Origin: Microvelia longipes
Lineage: Eukaryota > Arthropoda > Insecta > Hemiptera > Veliidae
Length of the DNA stretch: 64,000 bases
Assembly: GCA_018340805.1 (NCBI GenBank)
Contig: JACMZG010000008.1
Coordinates: 56,084,708-56,148,707, forward strand
Direction of reading: 5' to 3'
This document shows, in pieces, positions 25,101-37,735 of the stretch (position 1 is the first letter of the stretch; every line of letters starts with the position of its first letter). Position numbers and translations under genes: made by a program. The notes beneath the pieces were generated by a model. It searched no databases. It saw only the letters and a program-made list of their open reading frames with translations, and was not told the DNA's origin.

Positions 25101-25901
25101 CTGGTTACTCATATTATGACTTACAACTAAAAATTGGGCAAAGTTTTTCATGCCCACAGTACACTAACATATTTACATTAGAAAGCTTAGGAATCTTACA
25201 ATCTCTTACATATATAAAAACATTACAAAATACTCAAAACAAATACACTATTGCTTGCGACAACCAAGGAATACTTACAAAACTATCCAACATTTCACTC
25301 ACTTCCAAAATGGATCACATATATATGCATATCCTACAAGAAATAAACGAACTGACCAAACAGTACAAACAAATAGACTTTATATGGGTAAAATCACACT
25401 CTGGAGTCCAGGGAAATGAACAAGCTGATCTCCTTGCAAAAAATCCAACAAGATCATCGAACTATAAAATACTGCAAGTGATCTTATATCACTATCAAAA
25501 AAAGAAAATGATAGAAGACTGGAACACCAAACTCAACGAAGAACCAGAAAAGGGGAAAATTTTTAAAGAAATCATCAAAGATAGTTCCCGCTAAACCTTG
25601 GTTCTGGAAATCGAAACTGTCAAGAAGAGATATGTCTGCATAAACAGATTAAGAAGTCAACATGCCAGATGCATTCAATATCACTACAAGATTGGGTTAA
25701 AGCGACTCCCCAGCATGCCACTCCTGCCCGACAATAGACGAAACAATAGAACACATCCTACTAGACTGCACAAAATACAAGACAGAACGGACAAAATTAT
25801 ATCAAGATGTCAAACTTCAAGATATCCAAGAAAATACTGAAAAAATCAAGACTCTGCTCTTCTCAAAATTAAAAAATATAAAAATACACTCAAATTCGTA
25901 A
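22157..25901 (+). pseudogene. Retrotransposon ORF2: endonuclease, reverse transcriptase, RNase H, CCHC; frameshifted
   Basis: ORF2 nicks target DNA and copies the element's RNA into the nick. AP-endonuclease (about 22226-22890): LQWNIRSANNKK, LSETWF and, after a frameshift near 22610, LGDFNSHHTAWG. It ends in PHGSNHLPI, where the family usually has S-D-H. A linker with two more shifts (near 22905 and 23100) leads to the reverse transcriptase (about 23395-24630). There LLLDITGAYDNV (about 23914-23949), GVPQGAILSP (about 24085) and FADDILIY (24181-24204) give all three catalytic aspartates. RNase H (about 25070-25450): FTDGSK, TLESLGIL, ACDNQG and WVKSHSGVQGNEQAD. The C-terminal zinc motif CHSCPTIDETIEHILLDC lies near 25717-25770, in another frame. 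The stop is at about 25899. At least six frame breaks make it non-functional. Confidence 0.88.
22186..22246 (+). promoter_or_regulatory. 30-bp hairpin just after the ORF1 stop / ORF2 start
   Basis: Arms 22186-22215 and 22217-22246 pair over 30 positions with a one-base centre. 28 pairs are Watson-Crick and the other two are G-T, which remain G-U pairs in the sense RNA. The stem begins 30 bp after ATG 22157, and that ATG follows the ORF1 TAA by one base. Because of the mirror, the arm sequence reads as similar peptides on both strands (LNARKFNLRAF / LNARKLNLRAF). A role in stop-restart translation of ORF2 is inference, by analogy with R1/SART-type LINEs. An accidental inverted duplication is the alternative. 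Confidence 0.7.
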
Positions 25902-26465
25902 ATAAAATTAACTATTCCCCTTAGCCTCAAAAAAAAAAAAAAATCTAGAGACCAAAACCTTAACAGTTAAACCCCCAAACGTAAAAAAAATAATAACATA
26001 ACCTTTACACCCAGGACCCGCGTGTCCGATCAACCTGATTGAGGTTTTTCTGTGGTTTCCCTCAATTTTACAGGCGAATGCCAGGTTGAATCATTAAAAG
26101 TCAGTCCACAGACTGCATAGGCAACCTTTTGAAACTCCTGCAAACTACCTATACAATATAATCCTATTCAAAACACCACCAAAATACCTTTTGACAATCC
26201 CCCCCAAAAAAAAATAAACAAATAAATAAAAATAAAAAAAAAATAAAATACCCAAACCAAAAAAATATAAAATTATCCTTGACCAAACAAACCCCCTCAC
26301 ACCCCAAAAAATTACCAAAATTTATACCACAAAAATAACAAATAAATAAATAAAATAAAGAGGCACAAATTACCCTAATCAATAAATATAATATGGCTCC
26401 GGTATACACAAAATAAAATTGTATTACTTTTGCCAATAAAGAACTTGTTTAAAAAAAAAAAAAAA
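25902..26465 (+). other. Retrotransposon 3' UTR and poly(A) tail
   Basis: A/C-rich untranslated tail with several A-runs. It ends GCCAATAAAGAACTTG and then poly(A). The same end appears reversed at 52812-53260, confirming it as family sequence. The minus-strand open frame 26164-26436 is an artefact of the biased composition. Confidence 0.8.
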
Positions 26466-26580
26466 AAACATTTTATATGTGTTTGTTATCATTGTAGCTT
26501 CTGTGTTTGAGTTAGAGAGTTGAAACTTGGTACAGATATCAATCTTTATAGGTCTTGTTGAGTAAAAGCTAGTTAAAAAT
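26466..26580 (+). repeat. 5S-type foldback copy, right part after the retrotransposon
   Basis: It begins with the second target duplication and continues TGTGTTTGTTATCATTGTAG, then GAGTTAGAGAGTTGAAACTT. It matches the family body where the left part (20585-20703) stopped. Confidence 0.7.
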
Positions 26581-28282
26581 ATTTTTTTCGGGCGTATAAA
26601 GTAAGCAGTTTACGTCTTCAAAAAAGTAGGTGAAATACGTTTTTTACCGTCTGCGACAGTTTTGAAGTTTTTACTGTCACTGGAGAAGTTTCACACATGT
26701 TCACTAGGTGAGCGCTATAGAGTTGATTACTACAAGGCTATAATATTCTTCCTTCTTCTTACTACTTTTTTGTTTATCACATAAATAATAGAAAGGTTTT
26801 TGTAAACGAAGTTTTGTTATTTTGGTAAGAGAGTTATTAATGTTTATTATCAAGAGTTTAATAATCATAGATAGTGATTCAGACATTAAAAATACGCCGC
26901 CACAATTGAAACTTTTGGGCAACGAGGCGATCGAAAGAGGTATTCTGGCAAATTTTTATACATTATAATGTTTTTCTACTAAATATTTGTTTACTATAAC
27001 TATACGCCAAAAAAATGGTTTAGGCTACACTTTCTTAGCAATACACTACACTTCGATCGACAGTAAATATATTCACCACGGTAAAAAAGACCTTATTCAC
27101 AGTCTAGTAACATAATATACTATTCTATGAAGTTATTAACCGTTATTAATGAAACAAATGAATACCCTAATTATCATTAGTTTAGTAGTACAAAAGTATA
27201 ATTTCAATGCAGTAAGTATATCTACAGTTTTTTCAGATGATTTAAGTTAAGGAGCTTCAAGGGGGGTAGCCAATTGAATAAAGTAATAAAAAATTCCGTT
27301 GTTCCCCGTACCCGATTTTTTCTGTTTGTTTTTGCGATAGTTCGTAATTGGTGGGATAACCTAAAATGCATTATATTGATAAAAAGAAGTTCCCATAACA
27401 CGAATTTAATGGACAAAGTAAACTTCTAACTAGTTGTGTTGAATAAGTACTTTAATCGTAACATCGCACAGAGTATATTAAACACATTAGATTCAATCAA
27501 TTAGTGTTTGTTGACTTTTAAGATTAAACTTCACAGGCCAATTATTAACTTCTATCGAGTAAATTTATAAGAGGATGAAAAAGTGTTCATTGTATTTGAA
27601 GATAAAGCTAATACTATGTATGTCTATTTGGCTCGCTGCCATTTCCTAGCTTTACATAGTTTACTCTTTAACCCTACACTGCGATATTACATCCTTTATC
27701 TCTCCATTTACTTGCACAACTTCCTATATTTGCACCTCTTACACATTTTTGTTTACACAAGTACACAAGTTTGTTTCTCTATAACTTTGTTTCATTATAA
27801 CTCTTGTTATAACTCAGAGAAGCATTGTAACTGCAAATAAAAATTAAAATCAATTTTACATTTAATGAAATGTCCACGTAGCAGACCTTCGGTCTCTTAG
27901 CCGCTTTTCTATTATTCGCTAAAAAGTTTGTGTTATTTTAATTTCTTCAAAAACAAGTATCTCAGATGACCATTGTTTGAAGTTGTTTATTTTTAATAAA
28001 GAGTACTGACAACCATACCAAACTTTCTCAAAAGATTTCAAAGTTTTCAAGATGCAGAAACTATCTTAATTAATGTTTCCTAAACTTCAAATGCCCCAGG
28101 GTAGGAATGTGAAGTTTATAAAGGTCTACAACTTAATCTTTGTTCCTACACTGAGCACTTATGCTAACAATTGTAGGATTATAACACTTCTAATAAGGAT
28201 AAAAGGAGCATTATATTCATTTATATTTTGACTTTGCTGGTGATAAAAGGAAAATAGGAGTTCTAAAAATTAACTTAATAAT
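26581..28282. other. Intronic sequence, nothing recognised
   Basis: No exon or known repeat. There is a short hairpin AGACCTTCGGTCT near 27884. The plus-strand open frame at 27583-27840 has no family resemblance or coding signature. Confidence 0.5.
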
Positions 28283-28625
28283 TTTTTGGGAAAAATATTG
28301 TGTTAGCAAAAGAAATCCAAAACCAGGATGTCGCCTAAATTGTCGTCCAAATCCTCCATATTAGGAGGTTTTTAAGACCTCCTAAAAGGTTTTCACAAAG
28401 TCGTCTGTCTGTATGTATAAAAGTGTGTGCGGGCGTGTTTAATAACATCGTATTTCCTAGTGTATCTATGGTAGAGAGTTGAAATTTGGTATATCAATCA
28501 ATCTTGTGCTATCTATCAAGGTATAGTTGTGCTATCAGGAAAATATTTTTTATGACGAACTAAGAGATCCTGAATAAAGGAGGACGAGAATAAGGTATTC
28601 CGTACCCAATTCTTTTTTTTTAAAT
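28283..28625 (+). repeat. 5S-type foldback family, left-end fragment
   Basis: It shows TTGTGTTAGCAAAAGAAATC, AAACCAGGATGTCGCC, AGGAGGTTTTTAAGACCTCC and GGTTTTCACAAAGTCGTCTG. It continues to AGAGAGTTGAAATTTGGTAT, then jumps to the tail block (GGAGGACGAGAATAAGG, GTACCCAATTC). The middle with the 5S module is deleted. Confidence 0.72.
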
Positions 28626-31600
28626 TTAGACAACTTACAAGTTATTTTATGGGAACCTGAAATACTCTACTGTAAACTTTATATACTTCTAAATATTGTC
28701 AGAATAATTACTTGCAATATTAAAATTAAGTTCAACTGTAATGTATATATTATTGTGACAGAAAATTTGTCTAAATTACATCTCTATCGAAAATAAAATT
28801 TAAAGAATCGCGCAAAAAAATAGAATAAAATCTCGGTTAAGGAGAGTTGTAAAAAACAACTTTTATGAATGTCCATGGTAAAAAAATCGAAAATTCGAAA
28901 GAACCAAACAAAGATAAGGGCTAAAATACTGAGTACGCGCCAGTTAAAACTGATAAAAACACAAAAGCAAAACTACACATCTGCTGTTAAAGGGATATTT
29001 AATGGAATACTAAAAGAAAGTGGAAAGAACTAGGAAGCAGAATCAAGAGAAAAACACATAGTAACAATAAAACTAAGAATCAGTATTCTAGCAGAGAAAG
29101 AATGATGGTTATATCGTGCGATGAATAATAAATGCCTTTAATATGTTATTACTCTACAATGCTCGCACAAGTTTTTCAAATATATATATTACTACTGAAG
29201 TGTTATTTTTGTTTTAGTTTTTGCCACTTGTTGTATTTTTTTGACACGGTTGTGAACCTAAAGGGGACGATGACTAGGGCAACGAATTTTCAGGGTGGAA
29301 AATGTTAACCATTTCATAATGTATAAGCATGGAGATTCCTACCTGGAAAAAGAATTGATTAGCAAAGCTTAAACAAGAATTATATTTTATGTCATATTAA
29401 TTCACCTATGGTCGTAAAGACTATATGAACGATCCTTAGACGCCTCTAAACATTGGAGTCTTTAACATAAATAAGTCACTTGGGCTCGAAAATAATTTTT
29501 TGTGTACAAGTGGCGCGTTCTAGCTGTGTGCTCCCAAACTATACTCTTTGAAATATCTCCGCCCTTATTTAAATTGCTGATTATATTGCTTTGCTTTTCA
29601 AAATTAAAAAAATAGTTATTTTGAATTTAATTTATCAAAACTAAAAACAAACATAGAAATTATAATATTTATAATTTAAAAAAAACATTAGAAATAAAGA
29701 ATAACAAAAAGTAAAAAAAACTTGTATATTTATATTCAATAATATTAGATTACATTAAAATTAGGAAAAATTGTAACTAAACAATTAAGTGATACAAGAA
29801 ATAAAACTTCAGTGATAATATAAAATAAATAACACGTTTATTATTTTATATAAAATTAATAAGGAAAAAAAGAAGTTTCCATATATTATTAAGATAGATT
29901 AACTGTCTCGTCATCCCAATTATATTTTTTTCGAACCCTCTTTAATAATACAAAAATCATAAGTTAATTTTTGAGTTTTATAATTTCATAAGTTAAACTC
30001 ATAGGGGAATTTTTGATTTTATCCAAAATATTTATAAAAACCAGGGAGAAAACTATTAATGGTTTAAAGACTTGGAAAAGAGGATAAAGGCAAATCTAAA
30101 CAAGGTAAAAAGTAAAGTGTCAAAAACTTAGCAAAAGACTTCAAGTTAAGATGAGATCAAGTTTCCTTCTGGACTTAACTTCTTATTTCCGAAACTTTAA
30201 AGACCACTAGTTACCAAAATAATAAGAAAAGTTTAGGCTACAAAAAAAGAGACTATCAAAACAGAATTCCGTCAATCCAAGCTTTTAATAAGATAGGAAA
30301 AGTTTCACAATAAAAAATCTTTAGACTAAATTAATTCAGTAAAATTTAAAACGGATTTCTTAGAATAGAATTACAATACTTTTACACCAAATTCTCAGAT
30401 AAAAAGGCCAAAATTATTTAATAATAAATGTTTAAGTCTACAGAATATTGAAAAGAAAATACTGAGAAAGATTACTCCAAAAAATCTGTTTTAAAAGGAA
30501 AAAATCCATAAAAAAAGAAATTTGATTTTATACTTCAATCAATAATTTTATTCAAGGCTTAAAAATTAGTAAAACGAGAAATAAATTATTAAATCAAAGA
30601 AATCGAATTACTACTGTTAAAAACATAAATATTACCGTATTAACTTTATTTCGTAACCGATATTATTTATATTGTTTAAAAACATCAATATATAAAAATA
30701 ATATAAAATCAAAAATAATAAAATTAGTACATACGCTTTTAGCTAAATTAAGCCTTGATCAAGTTTTAACATAACTCAAGCGTAGTCATGAGCTCGGAAG
30801 TACTATACTAAGCATAAACTTTTTAAATCAATTAAGTTTAAATCCAATCAAATTAAATAAAATTAAAATCCAAACAGTAAATCGGTTGAGTTTAACTTGG
30901 ATTCTACCAAAGTATTGAAGTATTGTCAGCAGTACAAGTCATTATTTAGTAAATCCTTAAAAATGTATTGTAGTTTAAACCCTACAAATCATCACAATAT
31001 TGCGGTGTTGCATATCGGAAACAATTAAGGAGAAATCTATTCAATGCCTATTTGTAAAGGTTATGACTAGAAGCTCTGACAACACAGTTAATTTCTTATT
31101 TATTTAATTCTTATTCTATTTCTCTAATTCAGATAAGTTAGATGCTACGAAAAGAGAGACTTAAGTTAAATGTGTACAAATATTTCCTTCTTTAACAACA
31201 CAGATTTAAACGCTATTAAGTAACTGTAATTTAAAAAAAAATCCATTACTTTGCTAGAAAAAAGTGGCCTACGAATTTTTATTTTCAGGGGGATGGGTGA
31301 TTCAGTCTGTGTATTGCGGGAAAGCATATCTAGTGTTCTTGATAAGAACAGGATTTGATTCTAATCATGTTAAATCAAGCATTTATATGCTCATAAATAT
31401 AAAGAAAAGAAATATTTACATGCTTATTATATTTATAAAAAGAATATTATTTAAAACAAAGTATAAGCTTACAGCTTGATGATAATATAACGTAAAATAA
31501 TAAAATTATTATTAGAATTTGTGTTAGTCTCCATGATTGCAATATAATTGATGATGACGCACTAATGAGACATTAAAAAGATCACTCCAGTTTATTCCAT

Positions 31601-31946
31601 ATTCTAACTATATTTCGTATCTACCCTCGATACATATTATATTGACAAAAGCTAGTAATGTTTAAATATTGACTTAGATAATATGTTAATCTTATAAATA
31701 AACATTACTTTTTCATCTATTTAAAGATAACATATCCTACTCAATTTAGGTAAAACAAGATTAAAAACTAAAATGCTTACAAGGTACTATACTAAAACAA
31801 AAATAGGGGTAAAATAATAAAATGATTATTTTGTTTTATAAGAATAATTATTAAAAAACTTAATAAATTATCGATTTAACAAATAGTGTTATTAACACTA
31901 TGTATCATAGTTTTACAAAAATAAATGAGTTTTTAAGGTAACAGGT
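28626..31946. other. AT-rich intronic sequence, nothing recognised
   Basis: More than 3 kb of A/T-rich DNA with no exon, RNA gene or repeat that I can tie to another copy. Confidence 0.5.
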
Positions 31947-31973
31947 TACTATCACTATTATCATAGTGATAGT
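31947..31973. repeat. Short perfect hairpin
   Basis: TACTATCACTAT and ATAGTGATAGTA are exact reverse complements around a three-base centre, just before a SINE A fragment. Confidence 0.7.
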
Positions 31974-31974
31974 A

Positions 31975-32115
31975 ATTAGGGAGAGGTAATAGACCACCTA
32001 GCAAGTAGGCCACGTTGTTGGGCCCTTTTTGCTGACTCCTTAAGATAGATGATAGTGTTCTACCTTATGAGTTAGCCATATAGTGCAGGCATTTTACGCA
32101 CTAGGTATTATCATT
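31975..32115 (-). repeat. SINE family A, 3'-end fragment
   Basis: On the plus strand it reads CTAGCAAGTAGGCCACGTTG, TTGGGCCCTTTTTGCTGAC and TCCTTAAGATAG. This matches the end block of the copies at 964-1457 and 43650-44165, in minus orientation. The tRNA-like head is missing. Confidence 0.72.
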
Positions 32116-32399
32116 ATCATTATTATAAGAGTAGGGAGATGGAGTAATACTCCTATGCATAAAATAAATTATACATATATATATTTAACCAATAGCTTTA
32201 GTCAAATAACACAGTATTTTTCTTCAAGTTCCTACTTTGTTAGAAAATAAAGATAACATATAACACTCATAAAACTATAGAAATAATTCTTTTAACTATA
32301 TTAAAATAAATAAATCACACCCCCTCCCCTTATAAGACATTAAGAGACAAAACAACGAAACCAAACTTCCAAGCTCTAGAACAAAAATACTATATCCAT
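32116..32399. other. AT-rich spacer
   Basis: Between a SINE fragment and a foldback copy. Nothing seen. Confidence 0.5.
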
Positions 32400-33060
32400 T
32401 TTAGCAAATATTGAAAAAATTAGGTACAGGGTACCTCAGCAATTTTCTTTACTACGTCAGATTCTTAGGCTTTTCCTCAATACTTCTGGTTCACTTCGCT
32501 CGTCCTCAGATAATAAAAATTACGAAATGTAATGCAGCATATATTAAATACATTCGTTTTATTTCCAGCTGCTACTGACCGCGCTTAACTTATATGATCC
32601 AACAAAAACTAAAGATATACTTCTCGTATTAAAACGAAACGTGATATGCTTATTTATTCCATTAAAGATTATACTTAAATTAAATTTTAACTAGTTTTTA
32701 GATTTTTAAAATTTTTCATAAACTTCATTCGATTAAAATTGAAGTAATGCTGATAATAAGATGAAGCTTAACACATATAACATTATTTACAGTTAATGGT
32801 GTGATAAGAAAATTATTTAGCGGATAGTGTAGCTAAACCTAAAGATTGATTTTGGTGCCTATATAGTTTCAACTATCTAGCATAAATACATTACTACGAT
32901 TATACCACAAACACACACAAACAGACATACAACTTTGAAAAAATCACTTAGGAGGTCTTAAAAACTCCTGAAACTAATAATTCAGGTAAAACACAATCCT
33001 TTTTTAAGTTAACAATAACCTAAGCTTTCGACAAGGAAACCAAGTCTTCTTCTTCTTCTA
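32400..33060 (-). repeat. 5S-type foldback family copy
   Basis: In minus orientation: tail block (GGTACAGGGTACCTCAG), TTCACTTCGCTCGTCCTCAG, and a decayed 5S-like stretch (GCTACTGACCGCGCTTAACTT, about 32570). The body runs to AGACATACAACTTTG, ending in AGGAGGTCTTAAAAACTCCTG near 32950-32970. Confidence 0.72.
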
Positions 33061-34129
33061 AATAGTTTGTAGTTCTTCCTCAATTGTTGTGTTTTGTTTT
33101 TTTTTTTTGTGTTCTACAATACTTTTTCTACATACATACGGTATAAATAAAGAAAAGTAAAAAAGAAAAATTTAAACTAAAATACAATGTGCACATAAAA
33201 TTACTTTTAACAAACAAAATGTAGTCAGAATAACCAAAGCAACAGGATAAACAGTATAACTTCGAATCACATGACTATCATGTTGATGTTATTGTTTTCA
33301 GGTTTTTACCTTAATACCAAGCCATGTATAGAAACTTATTTTATATTTTTCTTCTTCTCAATTATTTCTCTCTTATCTTGCATACAGTAGACAATATTAA
33401 ATATTGTTAATGAAACAATATTATTTATATTTTAATAATAGGTATATTTGTTTTTTATTAAATAAAAACTTAAGACTTTGTAAAATTTAAAGTTTACTTG
33501 AAAGTTCAGCAAATTTGTTATAGTAAAGTGTTTCCGGGTCAAAATAAAACTAAAAATTTAACCCCCATTCCCTTGGTAAGCCTTTGCTAATAATTGCTAA
33601 ATTATAATATAAATATAATATAATATAAATTATATATTTATAATATATTTATAATATAAATTATAATATAAATTATAATATAAATTATAATTGCTAATTA
33701 TAGAGACAAGAGCGTCAAAATCCGTAGTTTAGCTTCTTCCAAAATTATCTTCAATAATAAAAAAAATACTTTAGAAGCAATAAAACTAAATACATCCTTT
33801 TAGAGCAACCTAACACCAGGGTAAAATATAAACGATATTTTACCAGTAACTTCTTAGCCGTAACAATTTTATTATACGCACAGTTATATAGGTTTAAATC
33901 TAGACCCCTATTGTCTTAGATGTTTTAGTAAGCCGGTTTTATCAGGTAAACAATAAATTAGGCCCCAGAATTGTAGAGTTTAGACATTTACACTGACTCA
34001 AGCTTTGACCCCTGGCAGATTTGTAAGACTCTCCTATTCCTTTGTTTCTCATTTCTAACATCATTAAACCCAAATAGATTTAACATAAAATAAAACACCT
34101 AAATATTTATAACAAAAAAATACTACAAA
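33061..34129. other. AT-rich sequence with an AT satellite
   Basis: 33597-33700 is an array of short AT-only units (AAATTATAATAT, about 11-12 bp). The remainder shows no feature. Confidence 0.6.
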
Positions 34130-34800
34130 GCTGCGAGGGACCTCACAATTTTCCCTTGCCTTATCGGGTTTGCTACGCTCTTCCTCCCCACTTCGAATTG
34201 TCTTCACTCGTCCTCAGTATATGAAAAATGCTTAACTTATAATTAAGCATGTACAAGGAAAAAACAGTATAATCCCCTCGATCACCCATCCATCTACTGA
34301 CTACGCTCGACCCTACTTGACATTCGTGTTGCAAAAGAACCATCCTAGCCGTATTAAAATTAAACTTACTTGATAATAATTGAAGTGATACACTAACTAA
34401 ATTATCACACAAATCTATGGTCATACACATATAAACACAGACAACTCGGTACAACCCCTCAGAGGGTCTTATCATCACTAAAGGTGAATTTTTCGTTTTG
34501 AAATTTAAAGCTAACACTGTATTTCTACAGTGTATTTTTTTTTTATACCTGCAGTATAAATGAAGAACGATTAATCTGTGGACAAAGTGACCTCATAAAA
34601 TGCGTATAAATTGTTGCGATCAATCTGAGATTCAGCACGCATGTATAAAACTTACATATGTGTAGTGTTTCATCTCATTATCAGTATTAGTTCAATGGTA
34701 TAATTGACTTGAGAGCGAAGCGAGTCCGAACCAGGGAAGATGAGCGTAGAGAATCCGATGTGATGAGGAAAAATTCCAACATACTACGTACCCGATTTTT
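34130..34800. repeat. 5S-type foldback family, two opposed fragments
   Basis: 34130-34540 is minus-oriented and decayed (CTTCACTCGTCCTCAGTAT, then CCTCAGAGGGTCTTA). 34541-34800 is plus-oriented. It starts ATACCTGCAGTATAAATGA, continues TTCATCTCATTATCAG and GAGAGCGAAGCGAGTCCGAA, and ends GAGGAAAAATTCCAAC. The two left ends meet near 34540. The 114-residue open frame here is repeat read-through. Confidence 0.65.
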
Positions 34801-35267
34801 AATTTAATTTTTATTAAAAATAATGCGTTTAGTAATCAAGTGGCAAATGATAAATAAAGCTTCTACAATATTGCAGACAATAACACTCGATTTTGCTGTT
34901 AAAACACCAAAATAGAAGAATGTTCGTTAATAGTTATGGACATCTATTTTTAATTCCCTAATAATAATTTATATTTAATTATAAATGTCAAAAAGTTATT
35001 ATAAAATTAAGTAACAGGAAAAAAGAATATGCTTAAATTATTTCTGACAATAACAAGTACATTGCGATGTTTGTGTTTTTAGAAATAAGTCTTTTTATAA
35101 AAAAAATATATAAAATTATTTCAGGACAAATGAAATAATGTTAAATAGCAGATTCTTCCACAACGATGCTTCTTTTTTCGTATTATTAAAAAGTATAACT
35201 CATAAGAACAAAAAGGTTAATTAAATTACGTAAGAGCTCTAAGTTAATTAATTTAATAAAAAAATGA
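34801..35267. other. AT-rich spacer
   Basis: No feature seen. Confidence 0.5.
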
Positions 35268-35545
35268 ATGAGGGTAAAAAAAGGTAAGACAATAGAAAGG
35301 AGAGAATAAAAACTGAAGGTTTTCGTAAGGGAAATAGGAGACGCGGGTTAAACCCAGCCCTTGCCTCAGGGAAACGAGGAGAGAAATGGGGCAAGCTCGC
35401 ATGTCTCATCCTGCCTCACACTATCTAGCCTTACAGCAATAAATAACACTACATAAAGCCAAACCACGAGATCCGAACCTTCAACCTATGACGACGTAAT
35501 AAATTGAGAATTATCAACTAACTTGTCTCATAGCTTCATACTGTA
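35268..35545 (-). mobile_element. tRNA-related SINE, family C
   Basis: Read on the minus strand: the head GAGACAAGTTAGTTGATAAT, then a B-box-like AGGTTCGGATCTCGTGG, then a GC-richer body (GGCAGGATGAGACATG, GGGCTGGGTTTAACCCGC) and a pyrimidine-rich tail. The head layout resembles a tRNA D-arm and T-arm. A head-only copy lies inverted at 36655-36712. Confidence 0.6.
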
Positions 35546-36654
35546 ATGTTAATCACAGAGCAACAACTCATTAATATCTCATATGACAACGTGGAAACAT
35601 ATTAGCGAAATGAAAAATATCAAATCTAGTTTATAAGCAGGCTTGAGTTACTAGATGTATGGTTTATACTAAAATTGAATTTTCCTTAATTTTTAAATAC
35701 AATTTTGAAACCTTATCAGATAAATTAAAGGGGAAAAGGGGAAGAGTGAAGTGTTTCTCTGACATAGAAGGAACTTCTATCAAGAATAGATCACTAAATG
35801 TAATATTTAATACTACCAAGTTTTGTAAAACATGAATAGTTGACGCAATATAATTGTGCGAGAGACACCTAGGAAATGTTATAAAAAAATATAACAAAAT
35901 CCTATAAAGAAAGAAAAGTTAAAAGCACGAATTTATGTCCATAATAGTGGGTACTACACAAGGTATTGGAAGAACAGTCGAGGTTCTCCGTAGTTACCAC
36001 CTGTTAGTCGTACCTTGTTATGTATTTTACAAAGATATTAACTTATTTTGATGAATTCATATTTTAATTCAAAAAGTGTGGCGACATAAATTAATGACTA
36101 TATTTATAATTATATTAATTTATTATAACAAATTTATATCAAGCCGCAAAAAAGATTTAGGTTTATCATGTTTCCTTTTGTTAAGAAAAGCTTCAATGAC
36201 TTAACAAATCTGGCTTTTGTTAATTACATTAAATGTGACAAGGGGCTAGTCAAGCGAAAATTGCTTCCCCAGCCTTACTTAATTCAACTACGTCCTACGA
36301 AATAATGAGAAAATATAGTAATTTTATTAATAGATGAGATTATTTAAATAATTCCATTAACAGAGCAGCAAAAAATCAGAAGGGTGATATTTATGAGCTT
36401 CATCTTAATTTGTTGATTTAACTTGTCGTTTGAAACAAAAATATAAATATTATGATTTGGTAAAAATATTTTCTTGCAAACCCTACATTCCAGAACCATT
36501 CCTTCTAATCCTCCACGACGCCTTCAAAGGCAGTGGCCGCGTGACTTTCTTTAATAATCAATATTAATTTTAATGTAAAAACGCAAAAAATTTCAGTAAA
36601 TTAAACTATTCAAAATTCAACTAATTTCTATTCCACTAATTTAGTTCAAGCCAT
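35546..36654. other. AT-rich intronic sequence with a MITE M2 fragment
   Basis: 35815-35885 carries TTTTGTAAAACATGAATAGT, ATAATTGTGCGAGAGACACC and TAGGAAATGTTAT, one end of family M2. A small GC-richer patch near 36490-36545 has no open frame. Nothing else. Confidence 0.55.
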
Positions 36655-36712
36655 ATTTTGAAGTTATGAGACAAGTTAGTTGATAATTCTCAATTTATTG
36701 CGTCGTTATTTT
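36655..36712 (+). repeat. SINE family C, head fragment
   Basis: It carries GTTATGAGACAAGTTAGTTG, ATAATTCTCAATTTATTGCG and TCGTTATT, followed by a T-run. It is the inverted match to 35493-35545. Confidence 0.65.
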
Positions 36713-37735
36713 TTTTTTTTATTATAAGTAAAATATTAACACTTTCCTCACTACGCCAAGGAGTTACACCACTGGGTGATTCCTCTTATCAAATCTGCCA
36801 AGTTTAACTAGTACGAGTCTATGTCAAATAAATTTATTGTAGACAATAATCAATGCAAACAAAATTGCAATATTTAAAATATTTTGGAAATATAACACCT
36901 CTAGCACAATTATAGTAAAAATAGATTTATTTATTTCACAAGTTTATTTATATTCAAATTTATTTAATTTAAAGCAGATCAGCAAAGATCAATCAGAAAA
37001 AAATTATTTGGTTTTGATCAAAATATCACCAACATTTTCTACCACATATGATGTTCAAATTTAGCTATTACTTTTGTTTTATATTCAACAGCTTCCACTG
37101 ACTAACACTTTTAAGAAACATGGTAAAGCTACTAATCTAAATATTTTACACAAACACTAATTTATTTTTAGCGGGAACTAATTTAATACAACACGAAAGC
37201 ACAAACGGAAAGCATTTTTGTTCATACAATTATAATCCAAAAATGTATTTGTTTCTATAAAAAAATAGACCAATAGAACTTATTTGCTATGTAAATAATT
37301 TTATTTAACTTTCTCGACCAATATCTAGACCTATTTAGTTACAATAAGTTACTATTACGAATTGAAGGATAAAAAGTTTCTCCAAAAATGAAATTATTAG
37401 TCATTGTAACAGTCAACCTATACAGCCATCGTAATTCTTAAGTCAAGATTGTTTATTAACTTATTCCTTGATTGGCTGTAAAAGTCGACTGTCTAGGTAT
37501 TAAATTTGTTTAAAGAATCTTATTTCACTTTACTTTTTATAAACTCCACACTTGACTTACGTTTTCGACAAATTCTCCACTTCTATTAGAATTAGAAATT
37601 CTAATTCTATAATTAACCCTTGTGAGTCAGATAATAAATTATTAGTAGTTAAATCATCTGAATAAATTTTAACATACGAATAAGTTATTAGTAAATGAAA
37701 CATACGGTATGAATTTGAAAATTCAACCAGGTTGT
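36713..37735. other. AT-rich intronic sequence, nothing recognised
   Basis: No exon, RNA gene or matched repeat. Confidence 0.5.

Larger units (their letters stand above)
20704..26465 (+). mobile_element. I/jockey-type non-LTR retrotransposon, nearly full length but inactive
   Basis: This 5.76-kb LINE is flanked by 12-bp duplications AAACATTTTATA (20692-20703 and 26466-26477). It ends in a poly(A) run just after CCAATAAAGAACTTG. Order: 5' leader of about 160 bp, ORF1 (gag-like, zinc knuckles), then ORF2 one base later with AP-endonuclease, reverse transcriptase, RNase H and a terminal CCHC, and a 3' UTR of about 550 bp. RNase H plus gag knuckles fits the I group of the wider jockey/I assemblage. 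Several single-base frameshifts and stops break both ORFs. A truncated relative lies at 52812-53260 on the other strand. It inserted into a foldback-family copy. Confidence 0.92.

Noticed and set aside
34173..34517. 114-residue minus-strand open frame
   Set aside because: It lies within a decayed foldback fragment and has no family resemblance.
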